Counted from the stretch's first letter, positions 31,861-41,151 are shown. The stretch is 64,000 bases of DNA from Comamonadaceae bacterium PBBC2 (GCA_002255935.1 NKIO01000001.1:1-64000), one strand, 5' to 3'. Program-made: numbers and translations. Notes: generated by a model not told the origin, from the sequence alone.

Positions 31861-33020
31861 GCACTTGTCACGACACCCTTCGCCTGGCCGAGCAGCTGAT
31901 CGCCCGTCCTTCCGTCACGCCCGACGATGCGGGCTGCATGGATCTGATTGCCGATGCCTTGAAGCCCCTGGGCTTTGACTGCGAGTTCATGGACTCCGGC
32001 CCCGAGACCTTTCGCGTGCGCAACCTCTGGGCCAAACGCGCAGGCACATCGGGCCAGACCTTGGCCTTTGCGGGGCACACCGACGTGGTGCCCACCGGGC
32101 CGCTGGCGCAATGGGACAGTGACCCTTTCACGCCCACCCACAAAGACGGCAAGCTGTTTGGACGCGGCGCGAGCGACATGAAAACCTCGCTGGCGGCCAT
32201 GGTGGTGGCGGTTCAGGAATTTCTGGCAACCCACCCCAACCCGGCTTTGGGTATCGCCTTTTTGCTGACCAGTGACGAAGAAGGTCCAGCGCTCGACGGC
32301 ACGGTGGTGGTTTGCGACCGGCTCAAAGCCCGTGGCGACGCGCCGCAGTTTTGCATCGTGGGCGAACCCACTTCGGTGCAACAAACCGGCGACATGATCA
32401 AAAACGGCCGACGCGGCACCATGAGCGGCAAGCTCACTGTCAAGGGCGTGCAAGGCCACATCGCCTACCCGCACTTGGCCGACAACCCCATCCACCGCTT
32501 GGCGCCTGCGCTGGCCGATCTGCTAGCCGTTCGCTGGGACGAAGGCAATGCCTTCTTCCCGCCCACCAGCTGGCAAGTGAGCAACATCCACGCGGGCACG
32601 GGCGCGAGCAATGTGATCCCCGGCGACTGCGTGGTGGACTTCAACTTCCGCTTTTGCACCGAATCCACGCCCGAGAGCCTGCAACAGCGCCTGAGCGCCG
32701 TGCTGGACCAGCATGGCCTGCAATACGACTTGAAATGGACCATCGGTGGCCTGCCGTTTTTGACCACACCGGGCACCTTGGTGGCCGCTGTGCAACAAGC
32801 GATTTCCGACGAGACGGGCCTGACCACCGAGCTGTCCACCACCGGCGGCACCAGCGATGGCCGCTTCATCGCACAAATCTGCCCCCAGGTGATCGAGTTC
32901 GGACCACCCAACGCGACCATCCACAAAGTGAATGAGCATGTGGCATTGGCCGACATCGCGCCGCTCAAGGCCATTTACCGCCGTACATTGGAACAACTCA
33001 ACCAGGGCCTGTCGGCATGA
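31857..33020 (+). CDS. dapE: Succinyl-diaminopimelate desuccinylase
   Basis: A 387-residue M20 zinc hydrolase that releases succinate to give LL-diaminopimelate. Metal-site motifs [21 protein letters not shown] and [13 protein letters not shown] are intact, with a dimerisation lid domain between, and [13 protein letters not shown] near the C-terminus. The start is the ATG overlapping the dapC stop; an upstream frame within dapC is open but not family sequence. It is coupled to prmB by another ATGA. Confidence 0.96.
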   Translation: MSTCHDTLRLAEQLIARPSVTPDDAGCMDLIADALKPLGFDCEFMDSGPETFRVRNLWAKRAGTSGQTLAFAGHTDVVPTGPLAQWDSDPFTPTHKDGKLFGRGASDMKTSLAAMVVAVQEFLATHPNPALGIAFLLTSDEEGPALDGTVVVCDRLKARGDAPQFCIVGEPTSVQQTGDMIKNGRRGTMSGKLTVKGVQGHIAYPHLADNPIHRLAPALADLLAVRWDEGNAFFPPTSWQVSNIHAGTGASNVIPGDCVVDFNFRFCTESTPESLQQRLSAVLDQHGLQYDLKWTIGGLPFLTTPGTLVAAVQQAISDETGLTTELSTTGGTSDGRFIAQICPQVIEFGPPNATIHKVNEHVALADIAPLKAIYRRTLEQLNQGLSA

Positions 33021-33898
33021 GCGCCATGACCCTTTGGAGCCTGATCGAACAATCGGCTGAGCGACTGACCCAAGCCGGTGTGTCCTTCGGTCACGGCACC
33101 CTGAACGCATTTGACGAAGCCGTCTGGCTGGTGCTCTGGCGCTTGGGCCTGCCGCTGGACACCGATCTCCATGAGGTGGCCGAACAAGCGGTCACGCCCG
33201 AGCAGCAAAACGCTTGCGCACAACTGATCGAAGAACGCATCACCACCCGCAAACCCGCCGCTTACTTGACCAAAGAAGCCTGGTTGCAGGGCGTGTCGTT
33301 TTACATCGATGAACGGGCCATCGTGCCGCGCAGCCTGATTGCCGAGGTGTTGGCCGACGGGACGATTGATGCATGGCTGAGCGACCAGACCACCCGCGTG
33401 CTGGACCTGTGCACCGGCAACGGCAGCCTGGCCGTGCTGGCGGCGTTGGCTTGGCCCGAGGTGCATGTGACTGGAGCCGATATATCTGACGACGCGCTGG
33501 CCGTCGCCACCCTCAATGTGGCACGCCACGAACTGGATGAGCGCGTCACGCTGGTGCACAGCGATGGTTTGTCTGCCCTGCCCGGCCCATTTGACCTGAT
33601 CTTGTGCAACCCGCCTTATGTCTGCCAGGCCAGCATGGACGCGCTGCCTGCAGAGTTCCGTGCCGAGCCAGAGTTGGCGCTGGCCGGTGGCACCGATGGC
33701 ATGGATTTTGTACGCCAGTTGTTCAAAGATGCACCTTCGCGCATGAGCGAACACGCGGTGCTGGTGCTGGAGATCGGCAACGAGGTGGATCATTTCATGG
33801 CCGCTTTTCCCGAACTCGAAGTGGCTTGGCTCGACACCAGTGCAGGCGATGATCAGGTCCTTCTGATCACCCGCGAAGTCCTCTTGAATTTTCTTTGA
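33017..33898 (+). CDS. prmB: Ribosomal protein L3 glutamine methyltransferase
   Basis: A 293-residue SAM-dependent methyltransferase that modifies a glutamine in ribosomal protein L3. An N-terminal helical domain precedes the Rossmann core with [17 protein letters not shown] (SAM loop) and the catalytic ILCNPPYV (NPPY). The segment [20 protein letters not shown] matches PrmB/PrmC proteins; the downstream [30 protein letters not shown] favours PrmB. It overlaps dapE by ATGA, a pairing seen in other Burkholderiales. Confidence 0.93.
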   Translation: MSAMTLWSLIEQSAERLTQAGVSFGHGTLNAFDEAVWLVLWRLGLPLDTDLHEVAEQAVTPEQQNACAQLIEERITTRKPAAYLTKEAWLQGVSFYIDERAIVPRSLIAEVLADGTIDAWLSDQTTRVLDLCTGNGSLAVLAALAWPEVHVTGADISDDALAVATLNVARHELDERVTLVHSDGLSALPGPFDLILCNPPYVCQASMDALPAEFRAEPELALAGGTDGMDFVRQLFKDAPSRMSEHAVLVLEIGNEVDHFMAAFPELEVAWLDTSAGDDQVLLITREVLLNFL

Positions 33899-33905
33899 CT
33901 CATCT

Positions 33906-33926
33906 GGCCGGACTTCGGTCACGGCC
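33906..33926 (+). other. UUCG-capped hairpin after prmB
   Basis: GGCCG-GAC-TTCG-GTC-A-CGGCC folds into an 8-bp stem with one bulge and a stable UUCG loop, 7 bases after the prmB stop. There is no U-tract, so it may protect the 3' end or weakly separate prmB from the ABC-F gene. Confidence 0.35.
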
Positions 33927-33961
33927 CACACTCCGGATCGGTTCCGGGGCATTTTGCTTTC

Positions 33962-35962
33962 ATGATCAACCTCAAAAACGTCACCCTCCGCCGCGGCACC
34001 AAAGTGCTGCTGGACCAAACTTCGGTCACCCTCAACCCCGGAGAAAAAGTCGGCTTGGTCGGGCGCAACGGCGCGGGCAAATCCACCTTGTTTGCCTTGT
34101 TCAATGGCACGCTGCACGAAGACGGCGGCGACTTCGAGATGCCCAAAGCCTGGCGCATGGCGCAAGTGGCACAAAACATGCCCGAGACCGACCAGCCGGC
34201 TTCTGAGTTTGTGCTGGAAGGCGACACCCGCCTGGCAGAACTTCGCCAGCGCTTGGTGGCCGCCGAAGAAAGCGGCGACGGCATGGAGATGGCGCACGTC
34301 TACACAGACTTGGCCGATGCAGGCGACCACGACGCCCTGCCCCGCGCCGAGTCCTTGATTTTGGGCTTGGGTTTTCGGGTGGACGAACTGAACAACCCGG
34401 TCAACAGCTTCTCGGGCGGCTGGCGCATGCGTTTGCAACTGGCGCGGGCGCTGATGTGCCCCTCGGACATTTTGCTGCTCGACGAGCCCACCAACCACTT
34501 GGACTTGGACGCCTTGGTCTGGCTTGAAGCCTGGTTGCAGCGCTACGCCGGCACCATGATCGTGATCAGCCACGACCGCGAATTTTTGGACGCGGTCACC
34601 AACGTCACCTTGCACATCGACCACGCCAAGCTCACGCGCTACGGCAGCAACTACAGCGGCTTTGAAATCCTGCGTGCCCAGCAGATGGAGCTGCAACAGG
34701 CCTCTTTTGCCAAGCAACAAGACAAGATTGCCCACTTGCAAAAGTTCATCAACCGCTTCAAGGCCCAGGCCAGCAAGGCCAAACAGGCGCAAAGCCGGGT
34801 CAAAGCGCTCGAGCGCATGGAAAAAGTCGCGCCGCTGCTGGCCGATGCCGAATTCACCTTCGGCTTCAAAGAGCCCAACAACCTGCCCAACCCGATGCTG
34901 GCCATCAGCGAGGCGAGCTTTGGCTACATGGTCGATGGCGAGCCCAAGACCATCGTGCAAGGCGTCAGCAAATCGGTGCTGGCAGGGCAGCGCATCGGCA
35001 TTTTGGGGGCCAACGGACAGGGCAAATCGACCCTGGTCAAAACCATTGCCCGCACCATGCCGCAGCTGTCAGGCACCTTGACCGAAGGTAAGGGCCTGAA
35101 CATCGGCTACTTTGCCCAGCAAGAACTCGATGTGCTGCACCCGCAGGACAACCCGCTGGAGCACATGATTCGCCTGGCCAAAGAGCTGGGCCCCAACAGT
35201 GGCGAGCCCAGCCGCGAACAGGATTTGCGCAACTACCTGGGCACCTTCAATTTCAGTGGTGACATGGTCAAGCAGGCTGTGGGCACCATGAGCGGCGGTG
35301 AAAAAGCCCGCTTGGTGTTGGCCATGATCGTGTGGCAGCGCCCCAACCTCTTGCTGCTGGACGAACCGACCAACCACCTGGACTTGGCCACACGCGAAGC
35401 GCTGTCGATGGCGCTCAACGAGTTTGAAGGCACCGTCATGCTGGTCAGCCACGACCGCGCCTTGCTGCGTGCCGTTTGCGACGAATTCTGGATGGTGGGT
35501 CGGGGCAAGGTCGAGCCGTTTGACGGCGATTTGGACGATTACCAGAAGTACTTGTTGGAAGAATCCAAGCGTCTGCGCGAAGTGGCCAAAAACGCCGCCC
35601 GCGACGCCGCCCCAGCGTCCGAGCCTGTTGCACCCGTTGTGGTCGTCGAAGAGAAAAAGCCGGTGGTCATCGAAGCACCGGCCAGCAACTTGAGCAGTGG
35701 CGAGCAACGCAAATTGGACGCACAACGCCGTCAGCAACAGGCCGCGCAAACCCGCCCCCTGAAAAAGGAGCTGGAGCAAAACGAGCAGCGCATGGCCACT
35801 GTAGAGAGAGAAAAAGCCGCCCTTGAAACGCTGCTGACCACCCCGATCACACCGGCCGAAATTGCCGACGCGGGCCGACGACTCAAGGCCCTGAGCGACG
35901 AGGTGGCCAGCCTGGAAGAGCGTTGGCTGGAATTGACGGCTCAGCTGGAAGCCATGGCCTGA
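33962..35962 (+). CDS. ABC-F family ATPase (YheS-like)
   Basis: A 666-residue soluble protein with two ABC ATPase domains and no membrane segments. Domain 1 has GRNGAGKST, SGGWRMRLQLARAL and DILLLDEPTNHLDLDA; domain 2 has GANGQGKST, MSGGEKARLVLAM and LLLLDEPTNHLDLATREAL. A P-site-tRNA-interaction-motif linker lies between, and a C-terminal basic coiled coil (about 590-666) follows a Pro/Val-rich spacer. ABC-F proteins act on ribosomes stalled in translation. The C-terminal coiled coil favours YheS/Uup over EttA; antibiotic resistance cannot be inferred. Confidence 0.92.
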   Translation: MINLKNVTLRRGTKVLLDQTSVTLNPGEKVGLVGRNGAGKSTLFALFNGTLHEDGGDFEMPKAWRMAQVAQNMPETDQPASEFVLEGDTRLAELRQRLVAAEESGDGMEMAHVYTDLADAGDHDALPRAESLILGLGFRVDELNNPVNSFSGGWRMRLQLARALMCPSDILLLDEPTNHLDLDALVWLEAWLQRYAGTMIVISHDREFLDAVTNVTLHIDHAKLTRYGSNYSGFEILRAQQMELQQASFAKQQDKIAHLQKFINRFKAQASKAKQAQSRVKALERMEKVAPLLADAEFTFGFKEPNNLPNPMLAISEASFGYMVDGEPKTIVQGVSKSVLAGQRIGILGANGQGKSTLVKTIARTMPQLSGTLTEGKGLNIGYFAQQELDVLHPQDNPLEHMIRLAKELGPNSGEPSREQDLRNYLGTFNFSGDMVKQAVGTMSGGEKARLVLAMIVWQRPNLLLLDEPTNHLDLATREALSMALNEFEGTVMLVSHDRALLRAVCDEFWMVGRGKVEPFDGDLDDYQKYLLEESKRLREVAKNAARDAAPASEPVAPVVVVEEKKPVVIEAPASNLSSGEQRKLDAQRRQQQAAQTRPLKKELEQNEQRMATVEREKAALETLLTTPITPAEIADAGRRLKALSDEVASLEERWLELTAQLEAMA

Positions 35963-35975
35963 GCTGAACGGCCAG

Positions 35976-36012
35976 AAAAAAACCGGACCGCTGTGAAGGG
36001 GTCCGGTTTTTT
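35976..36012. terminator. Bidirectional terminator after the ABC-F gene
   Basis: ACCGGACC pairs with GGTCCGGT around a 10-base loop. A T6 run follows on the plus strand and a run of A residues on the left arm gives T7 on the minus strand, so it serves the convergent small gene too. Confidence 0.9.
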
Positions 36013-36028
36013 GAAGGTGTTGAAGGCT

Positions 36029-36280
36029 TCAGCCCCCAACCACTGACCAGCCTGCATGCTGATCGGCTTTGTTGTTTTCGTATTCCCAACTGGTGCCGCA
36101 TCGGTCGCAGCGGTAACGTGTGATCGTGACCGAGCCGCTGTCTCGCACCTCTTTTCGGTTGGCCCCTTGCACCAGTTCAGCATGGCCGGGCGCACGGCGC
36201 CAGTTGCGCTGGATGCCTGAGCAAGGCTCGCAAAGCGTCATCTTTTTCAACTCGTTTTGGATGTTTTGTTTGGCGCTCAT
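36029..36280 (-). CDS. Small zinc-ribbon-like protein of unknown function
   Basis: An 83-residue protein with two CxxC knuckles: Cys17/Cys20 in LCEPC and Cys58/Cys61 in RCDRCGTSWEY, a plausible single zinc site. The middle is basic (residues 25-43). No function is recognised; similar small zinc ribbons bind nucleic acid or protein partners. I start at the ATG at 36280 because the frame further upstream runs into the tRNA-Lys terminator and tRNA. No strong ribosome-binding site is visible. It sits between tRNA-Lys and the ABC-F gene with terminators on both sides, so it is probably transcribed alone. Confidence 0.7.
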   Translation of the reverse strand: MSAKQNIQNELKKMTLCEPCSGIQRNWRRAPGHAELVQGANRKEVRDSGSVTITRYRCDRCGTSWEYENNKADQHAGWSVVGG

Positions 36281-36328
36281 GGCGATGGGCTTGGAGTGGG
36301 TTGGTGAAAGGCATGTTGGGCCAAAGAA

Positions 36329-36362
36329 AAAAGCACTTTGTATTTTCATACAAAGTGCTTTT
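36329..36362 (-). terminator. Terminator after tRNA-Lys
   Basis: A perfect 15-bp stem, AAAAGCACTTTGTAT pairing with ATACAAAGTGCTTTT, closes a GAAA loop on the minus strand and runs into six T residues, 6 bases after the tRNA 3' end. Confidence 0.92.
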
Positions 36363-36367
36363 CGTAT

Positions 36368-36443
36368 TGGTGGGACCAGCGGGGGTCGAACCCACGACAA
36401 ACGGATTAAAAGTCCGCTGCTCTACCAACTGAGCTATGGTCCC
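36368..36443 (-). tRNA. tRNA-Lys (anticodon TTT)
   Basis: A 76-base cloverleaf with CCA encoded. The minus strand begins GGGACCATAGCTCAGTTGG and ends GGTCCCACCA; the anticodon loop CTTTTAA carries TTT, and the T-arm has GGTTCGACCC. It reads AAA and AAG codons. Confidence 0.97.
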
Positions 36444-36478
36444 TATGCTCCAGAGCGGTGCACTGCAGCAAGCCTTGA

Positions 36479-36484
36479 ATTATA
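36479..36484 (-). promoter_or_regulatory. -10 box of tRNA-Lys
   Basis: A perfect TATAAT on the minus strand overlaps the region just past the tcdA stop, 35 bases before the tRNA 5' end. The -35 would fall in the last codons of tcdA (TTCGAA or TTTCGA, weak), so the tRNA can be transcribed independently of tcdA. Confidence 0.6.
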
Positions 36485-36487
36485 GCG

Positions 36488-37267
36488 TCATTTTAAAGGC
36501 TTCGAAAAGCCTGACGCCAAAAAGTTCAGAATTTCAGAAGCCGCACACATGCCAAAAGTGGCCGTCACGCTGACCACCGAGCCATAGCCGTGGCAGTTGA
36601 GCGAACCATCGCCCTCGATGGCGCAAGACGCATCGGGTGGGGCCACCGACTCCCGGCTGAACACGCCCTGAACACCGATGCGCTTGTCACCTTTGGGGGC
36701 GCCGTGGTGCTTGCGCAAGCGGTAACGCAGCTGGGCCAACAAGGGGTCGTGGGTGATTTTGGACAAATCGTCCACATCCACCTTGTGCGCCAAACGCTTG
36801 CCGCCTGCAGCCCCCACGGTGATGAAACCGCACCGTGTTTGCAAGGCCCAGTGCGCCATGGCGACTTTGGCTTTGACTTGATCACAAGCATCGATCACCG
36901 CATCCGGCATGACCGGCAAAATCGCAGGCCAGTTGTCTGGGCCCACAAAATCATCCACTGCATCGACTTGGCACTGGGGATGGATCAAGGCGATCCGGTC
37001 GCGCATGGCCTGCACTTTGGCTTGGCCGGTGGTGGTGCTGAGAGCATGGATCTGGCGGTTGATGTTGGACTCGGCAATGTGGTCCATGTCTACCAAGGTG
37101 AGCCGCGCCACACCGCTGCGGGCCAAGGCCTCGGCAATCCAGGAGCCCACGCCACCAATGCCCACCACCACCACATGCGCCTGACGGATGCGCTGGGCGC
37201 CGTCCATGCCATACAGCCGCTGCAAACCACCGAAACGGCGTTGCTCTTCTTCACTGGACATCATCAT
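36488..37267 (-). CDS. tcdA: tRNA threonylcarbamoyladenosine dehydratase (CsdL/TcdA)
   Basis: A 259-residue ThiF/E1-like ATPase that cyclises t6A to ct6A at position 37 of ANN-decoding tRNAs. HVVVVGIGGVGSWIAEALARSG is the nucleotide loop, and LVDMDHIAESNINRQIHAL is the E1-like motif. Three successive ATG codons (37267, 37264, 37261) are possible starts; the first overlaps the yeeE-like stop as ATGA. The neighbouring tRNA-Lys is an ANN-decoding tRNA and thus a likely substrate, though proximity may be chance. Confidence 0.93.
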   Translation of the reverse strand: MMMSSEEEQRRFGGLQRLYGMDGAQRIRQAHVVVVGIGGVGSWIAEALARSGVARLTLVDMDHIAESNINRQIHALSTTTGQAKVQAMRDRIALIHPQCQVDAVDDFVGPDNWPAILPVMPDAVIDACDQVKAKVAMAHWALQTRCGFITVGAAGGKRLAHKVDVDDLSKITHDPLLAQLRYRLRKHHGAPKGDKRIGVQGVFSRESVAPPDASCAIEGDGSLNCHGYGSVVSVTATFGMCAASEILNFLASGFSKPLK

Positions 37268-38376
37268 GAGGACGCTTGTGCTCGGCGAATTTGCCATTGC
37301 AAGGTGAGCACAGCCCCCAGCACAATGCCCGCCACCGCCAACATGCTGGCCCAACTGAGTGTCGACAGACCCGACAGGCCCTGGCCCACGCTGCAGCCCA
37401 TGGCCATGACCGCGCCGACGCCCATCAAGGCACCGCCCAGCAAATGCAGCGACAAATCAGAAATTCGCGTGAAACCTTCCCAGCGCAAAGAGCCCTGCTG
37501 CCAAGCACTGGCCCAAGCCCCAAGCAGCACTCCCGCCGCCAAGGCCATGCCCAGATTGACACGCTTGCTGCCATCGCTGAAGTACATGAAGGCATCCAAG
37601 GTGTAGGCCATCGGTGCGGTGAAGCTCAAGGACTCCATGCGGCCGCTGGCGCTTGTCAAAAACACAGCCTCCAGGGTTTCGGGATGCTCAGGTACAAAGC
37701 CCACCACACCACTGAGCCACCACACCACCAGCACAACCATCGCACTGGCCAAACCAGGCCACCATTGAGCAGTTTGCCGAAAGTCGCGGTCCTTGAAGAT
37801 CCACACCAGCAAAGCCAAGGCCACCAGTGCTGATGTGGTCACCACGCCCATGTTCAAAGGCCAACCAGTCAAGGCGCTGAGCCATTGCCCCGCAAAGGGC
37901 GATGCCATGTCCAAGGCGACTTTGTCGAGCACTTGCACCCGAAAAACACCCGGCAAACCGCGCATGGTGGCCAAGGCAAAAATGCCCATGCTGATGAGCA
38001 CCACCAAGGCTTTCAAGTTACCGCCGGCCAGACGAACCAAATTTTTGCTGGTGCAACCCGAGGCCAGGACCATGCCCACCCCAAACAACACACCGCCCAA
38101 AACAAGCGTCAAGCCGTTCAAGGGTGTGCCGCCATAAATGGTGTTGAGCGGGCTGATCCAGCCCATGGCCGTCATGAGGCCAAAGCCCAAAACCGAAAGC
38201 GCCACCGCCAAGACCCATTGGCGCAAACGGGTGCTGCTGCCCATGATGAGCACATCGCTGATGGCGCCCATGGTGCAAAAATGGCTGCGGTGCAAGACCA
38301 CGCCCCACACAGCCGCCATACCAAAAGAAAGGCCCAGCACCCACAGGGACTGGGCCTGCAATTGCGCCATCGTCAT
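37264..38376 (-). CDS. YeeE/YedE-family thiosulfate/sulfur transport protein
   Basis: A 370-residue membrane protein with about nine to ten helices. It carries the paired cysteine motifs of the family: HRSHFCTMGAISD at the N-terminus, GMVLASGCTSKNLVRLAGG, and MAMGCSVGQGLSGLSTL near the C-terminus; family members pass thiosulfate through such cysteines. It is the full-length, duplicated form (TsuA-like), not the split half-size YeeE/YedE pair. It is followed by tcdA with an ATGA overlap and preceded by cpoB at 15 bases. Confidence 0.88.
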   Translation of the reverse strand: MTMAQLQAQSLWVLGLSFGMAAVWGVVLHRSHFCTMGAISDVLIMGSSTRLRQWVLAVALSVLGFGLMTAMGWISPLNTIYGGTPLNGLTLVLGGVLFGVGMVLASGCTSKNLVRLAGGNLKALVVLISMGIFALATMRGLPGVFRVQVLDKVALDMASPFAGQWLSALTGWPLNMGVVTTSALVALALLVWIFKDRDFRQTAQWWPGLASAMVVLVVWWLSGVVGFVPEHPETLEAVFLTSASGRMESLSFTAPMAYTLDAFMYFSDGSKRVNLGMALAAGVLLGAWASAWQQGSLRWEGFTRISDLSLHLLGGALMGVGAVMAMGCSVGQGLSGLSTLSWASMLAVAGIVLGAVLTLQWQIRRAQASS

Positions 38377-38391
38377 CGGCTCAACCTGGAC

Positions 38392-39153
38392 TCAACGCAA
38401 ACGCGTCAAGCGATCACGGGCCGTGTTGGCCGCTTCCGATGCAGGAAAGGCCTTGACCAGGTCTTCCAGCGACTTGCGCGCACCTTTGAGGTCCTTGAGC
38501 TCCAACTGCACATTCGAGATGGCCAACATGGCTTCAGGGGCGCGGGCATGGGTTGGGGCCACAGTCAGCAATTGCTGAAAATTGGCCATGGCGTCTTTGT
38601 AACCCTTGTTGGCGTATTGCGCGTTGCCCAACCAAAACAGGGCAGAAGGGGCATAGCCACTTTTGCCATTGCGCTGCAAAAACTGAACCAAGGCCGCTTG
38701 GGCGGCTACAAAGTCACCTTTGCGGAAAATCTCCATGGCCGCTTCATAGTCGCGTTTTTCAGCCGGCTCGGCCAAAAACTCCAGGCCATCGACACTGACC
38801 TTGATTGGCTCGAACTTGCGCAAGCGCGCATCCACACCGGCGGCCACATCCTTTTGGCGTTGCTGGACTTCGGACACATCTCGAACCAGGGTTTCCTGCG
38901 CACCACGGGTTTGCGACACGTCGCTGCGCAGGCTCTCGATTTGCGACTGCAAGTCGAGCAAAGAACGGCGCAGTTGGGCGTTTTCTTCGCTCAGGCTCTT
39001 GGTGGTTTGCTCCATGCGCTGACGCAAATCCAAAATGGCCCTTCGGGCATCGTCGTCTTCAAACAAGGCCGCTTGGGCTGTGCAGGCCATGCCTGCCAAA
39101 CCCAGAGCCCATGCCAGACGCGTCAAGAATCTCATGTTCAGAGGTGCTGTCAT
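38392..39153 (-). CDS. cpoB: Cell division coordinator CpoB (YbgF), Tol-Pal associated
   Basis: A 253-residue periplasmic protein. A signal peptide (RFLTRLAWALGLAGMACTAQA) precedes a coiled coil (about 45-105, rich in Glu/Gln/Arg) and C-terminal TPR repeats (DYEAAMEIFRKGDF, SALFWLGNAQYANKGYKDAM). CpoB links peptidoglycan synthesis to outer-membrane constriction. Start may be ATG 39153, five bases after the pal stop, or ATG 39135. Confidence 0.92.
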   Translation of the reverse strand: MTAPLNMRFLTRLAWALGLAGMACTAQAALFEDDDARRAILDLRQRMEQTTKSLSEENAQLRRSLLDLQSQIESLRSDVSQTRGAQETLVRDVSEVQQRQKDVAAGVDARLRKFEPIKVSVDGLEFLAEPAEKRDYEAAMEIFRKGDFVAAQAALVQFLQRNGKSGYAPSALFWLGNAQYANKGYKDAMANFQQLLTVAPTHARAPEAMLAISNVQLELKDLKGARKSLEDLVKAFPASEAANTARDRLTRLR

Positions 39154-39158
39154 GGCGA

Positions 39159-39689
39159 TCAGTAGCGGATTTCAACGCGGCGGTTTTTCGCGTAATCGGC
39201 TTCGCTGGCACCTTGTGCTGCGGGTTTTTCTTTGCCGTAGCTCACCGCTTCAATCTGTGCATCTGACACACCCAAAAGCGTCAGGGCCTGACGGACCGCT
39301 TCGGCACGCTTTTGACCCAAGGCCAAGTTGTACTCACGGCCACCGCGCTCGTCGGTGTGGCCCTCCAAATTGGCCTTGCGTTGCTTGTTCGCTTGCAAGA
39401 AGCGGGCATGCGTTTCGATCAGCGGTCGCGCTTCAGAGCGAACCACAAAGCTGTCGTAATCGAAATACACCACAGTGCCAACACCGGCAGGGCCGACGCC
39501 TGAACCAGATTTGTCCGTCAAAACACCCTTGACGCTGTTTTGGCCATCACCGATGCCTTGGCTGGTCGCGCCGCCAGCAGCCGAAGTGGCGCTCTTGTCT
39601 TCCACCGGCACATCGTCCAGTTTCACGCCTGAAGCGCAACCCGCCAGCAAAGCCACCATCCACAAACCAGCCCAAAAACTCTTTTTCAT
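39159..39689 (-). CDS. pal: Peptidoglycan-associated lipoprotein Pal
   Basis: A 176-residue outer-membrane lipoprotein. The signal ends in LLAGC (lipidated Cys), and the C-terminal OmpA-like domain has VYFDYDSFVV, NLEGHTDERGGREYNLALGQKRA and YAKNRRVEI, the residues that bind diaminopimelate in peptidoglycan. The ATG at 39689 has GAGG 6 bases ahead; the preceding GTG codon is less likely. It acts with TolB and TolA in outer-membrane constriction. Confidence 0.96.
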   Translation of the reverse strand: MKKSFWAGLWMVALLAGCASGVKLDDVPVEDKSATSAAGGATSQGIGDGQNSVKGVLTDKSGSGVGPAGVGTVVYFDYDSFVVRSEARPLIETHARFLQANKQRKANLEGHTDERGGREYNLALGQKRAEAVRQALTLLGVSDAQIEAVSYGKEKPAAQGASEADYAKNRRVEIRY

Positions 39690-39726
39690 CACTTACCTCT
39701 TCTGTCCAATTGAAAAAAACAAAAAC

Positions 39727-41019
39727 TTATTTGCGCAAGGGGCCCCAATGGGGTTCGCGGATGTCGCCGCCCTGCCCCGACAAGCGCGCCTTGATGCGGC
39801 CGTCCAGCGTGGTGGTCATCAGGGCTTCTTGGCCCTGCTGGACCGTGGCGTACACCAGCAAGCGGCTGTTGGGCGCAAAACTGGGACGCTCGTCAGCGCC
39901 GGTGTCGGTCAAGGGCGTGACCTGACCCGAATTCAAGTCCATCGCATGCAAGCGGAACGAGCCACCATTTCGCGATACAAAAGCCAGCCACCGGCCATCG
40001 GGGCTGAGCGCGGGTGAAATGTTGTAGCTGCCAGCAAAGGTCACCCGCTCTGCAGGGCCGCCTTGCGAGGGCATGCGGTAAACCTGCGGACTGCCGCCAC
40101 GATCGCTGACAAAATACAAGGCGCTGCCGTCAGGCGTGAACACCGGTTCGGTGTTGATGGCGCCCGCTTGGGTCAGTTTGCGCGGCTCACCGCCCGCCAA
40201 ATCGATGCGGAACAATTGCGAGCCACCGTCGCGGCTCAAGGTGGCCACCAAGGACTTGCCGTCAGGTGCCCAGGTCGGCGCACTGTTGGAGCCCTTGAAG
40301 TTGGCCACCACGCGGCGCTGACCGGTGAGCAACTCGTGCACATAAACCACCGGTTTGCGCGACTCGAAGGACACATAGGCCAGGCTCGCACCATTGGGTG
40401 CCCACGAGGGTGAAATGATCGGCTCAGGGCTGCTCAAAGCCGCCTTCGCACCATCGCCGTCCGAGTCGGCAATCCACAAGGTGTAGCGGCCAGACGATTT
40501 GGTCACATAAGCAATGCGCGTGGCAAATGCCCCTTGAACACCGGTGAGCTGCTGGTAAACCCAATCGGACATGCGGTGCGCCGACAAGCGCAAATCCGCA
40601 GGCACCACGGTTTCATGGAATTCTGACTTCTCCTGGCCTTTGACCGCGTCCCACAGGCGTGCCCGTATGTCATAGCGGCCATCGGCCAGACGTGAGACCG
40701 AACCGGCCACCAAGGCTTCAGCCGACAACTGACGTAAGGCCGTCCATTCAGGACGGCTGAGTTCATCGAGCTGGGCGTTGCCCGCAGGCAAGCCTTTGAA
40801 TTGACCGCTGCGCTCCAAGTCGGCCTGAACGATGGCCGCCAGTTTTTGCGGTGCTTGCGCTTCACCCTTGAAGGGTGCAATGACCACCGGCAATTGGGTC
40901 ATGCCCACGCCCGACACTTCAACGCGAAATTGAGCCCAAGACGGCATGGCCACGCACTGCAACATGGCCAGCGCAAACAGCCCTTGAGCGCAACGGTTTT
41001 TAAGGTGAAAAAGCAGCAT
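39727..41019 (-). CDS. tolB: Tol-Pal system periplasmic protein TolB
   Basis: A 430-residue periplasmic protein with an N-terminal signal (cleavage near MPSWAQ), an alpha/beta domain and a six-bladed beta-propeller with repeated WAPDGKSL / FTPDGSAL / LSPDGRWL motifs. TolB competes with peptidoglycan for Pal. I chose the ATG at 41019 (MLLFHLKNRC); its ribosome-binding site is weak. tolQRA are not upstream: the next gene is the divergent msbA. Confidence 0.95.
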   Translation of the reverse strand: MLLFHLKNRCAQGLFALAMLQCVAMPSWAQFRVEVSGVGMTQLPVVIAPFKGEAQAPQKLAAIVQADLERSGQFKGLPAGNAQLDELSRPEWTALRQLSAEALVAGSVSRLADGRYDIRARLWDAVKGQEKSEFHETVVPADLRLSAHRMSDWVYQQLTGVQGAFATRIAYVTKSSGRYTLWIADSDGDGAKAALSSPEPIISPSWAPNGASLAYVSFESRKPVVYVHELLTGQRRVVANFKGSNSAPTWAPDGKSLVATLSRDGGSQLFRIDLAGGEPRKLTQAGAINTEPVFTPDGSALYFVSDRGGSPQVYRMPSQGGPAERVTFAGSYNISPALSPDGRWLAFVSRNGGSFRLHAMDLNSGQVTPLTDTGADERPSFAPNSRLLVYATVQQGQEALMTTTLDGRIKARLSGQGGDIREPHWGPLRK

Positions 41020-41151
41020 GTCAATCACGTGGAAATTCGCCTGTGAAGTCAGACCGTGATCGTACACCGTCCAAGCACCCTTTCTGTGCCGTAACGGCCA
41101 TGAAAAAGGCTGACAGATCAAGTGCATGAGGGTCTAGCGAGAGGGCCTGCT

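Noticed and set aside
40990-41127. Possible longer TolB starting at 41127.
   Set aside because: The added residues would place the signal peptide about 60 residues from the N-terminus; ATG 41019 gives a normal signal peptide.
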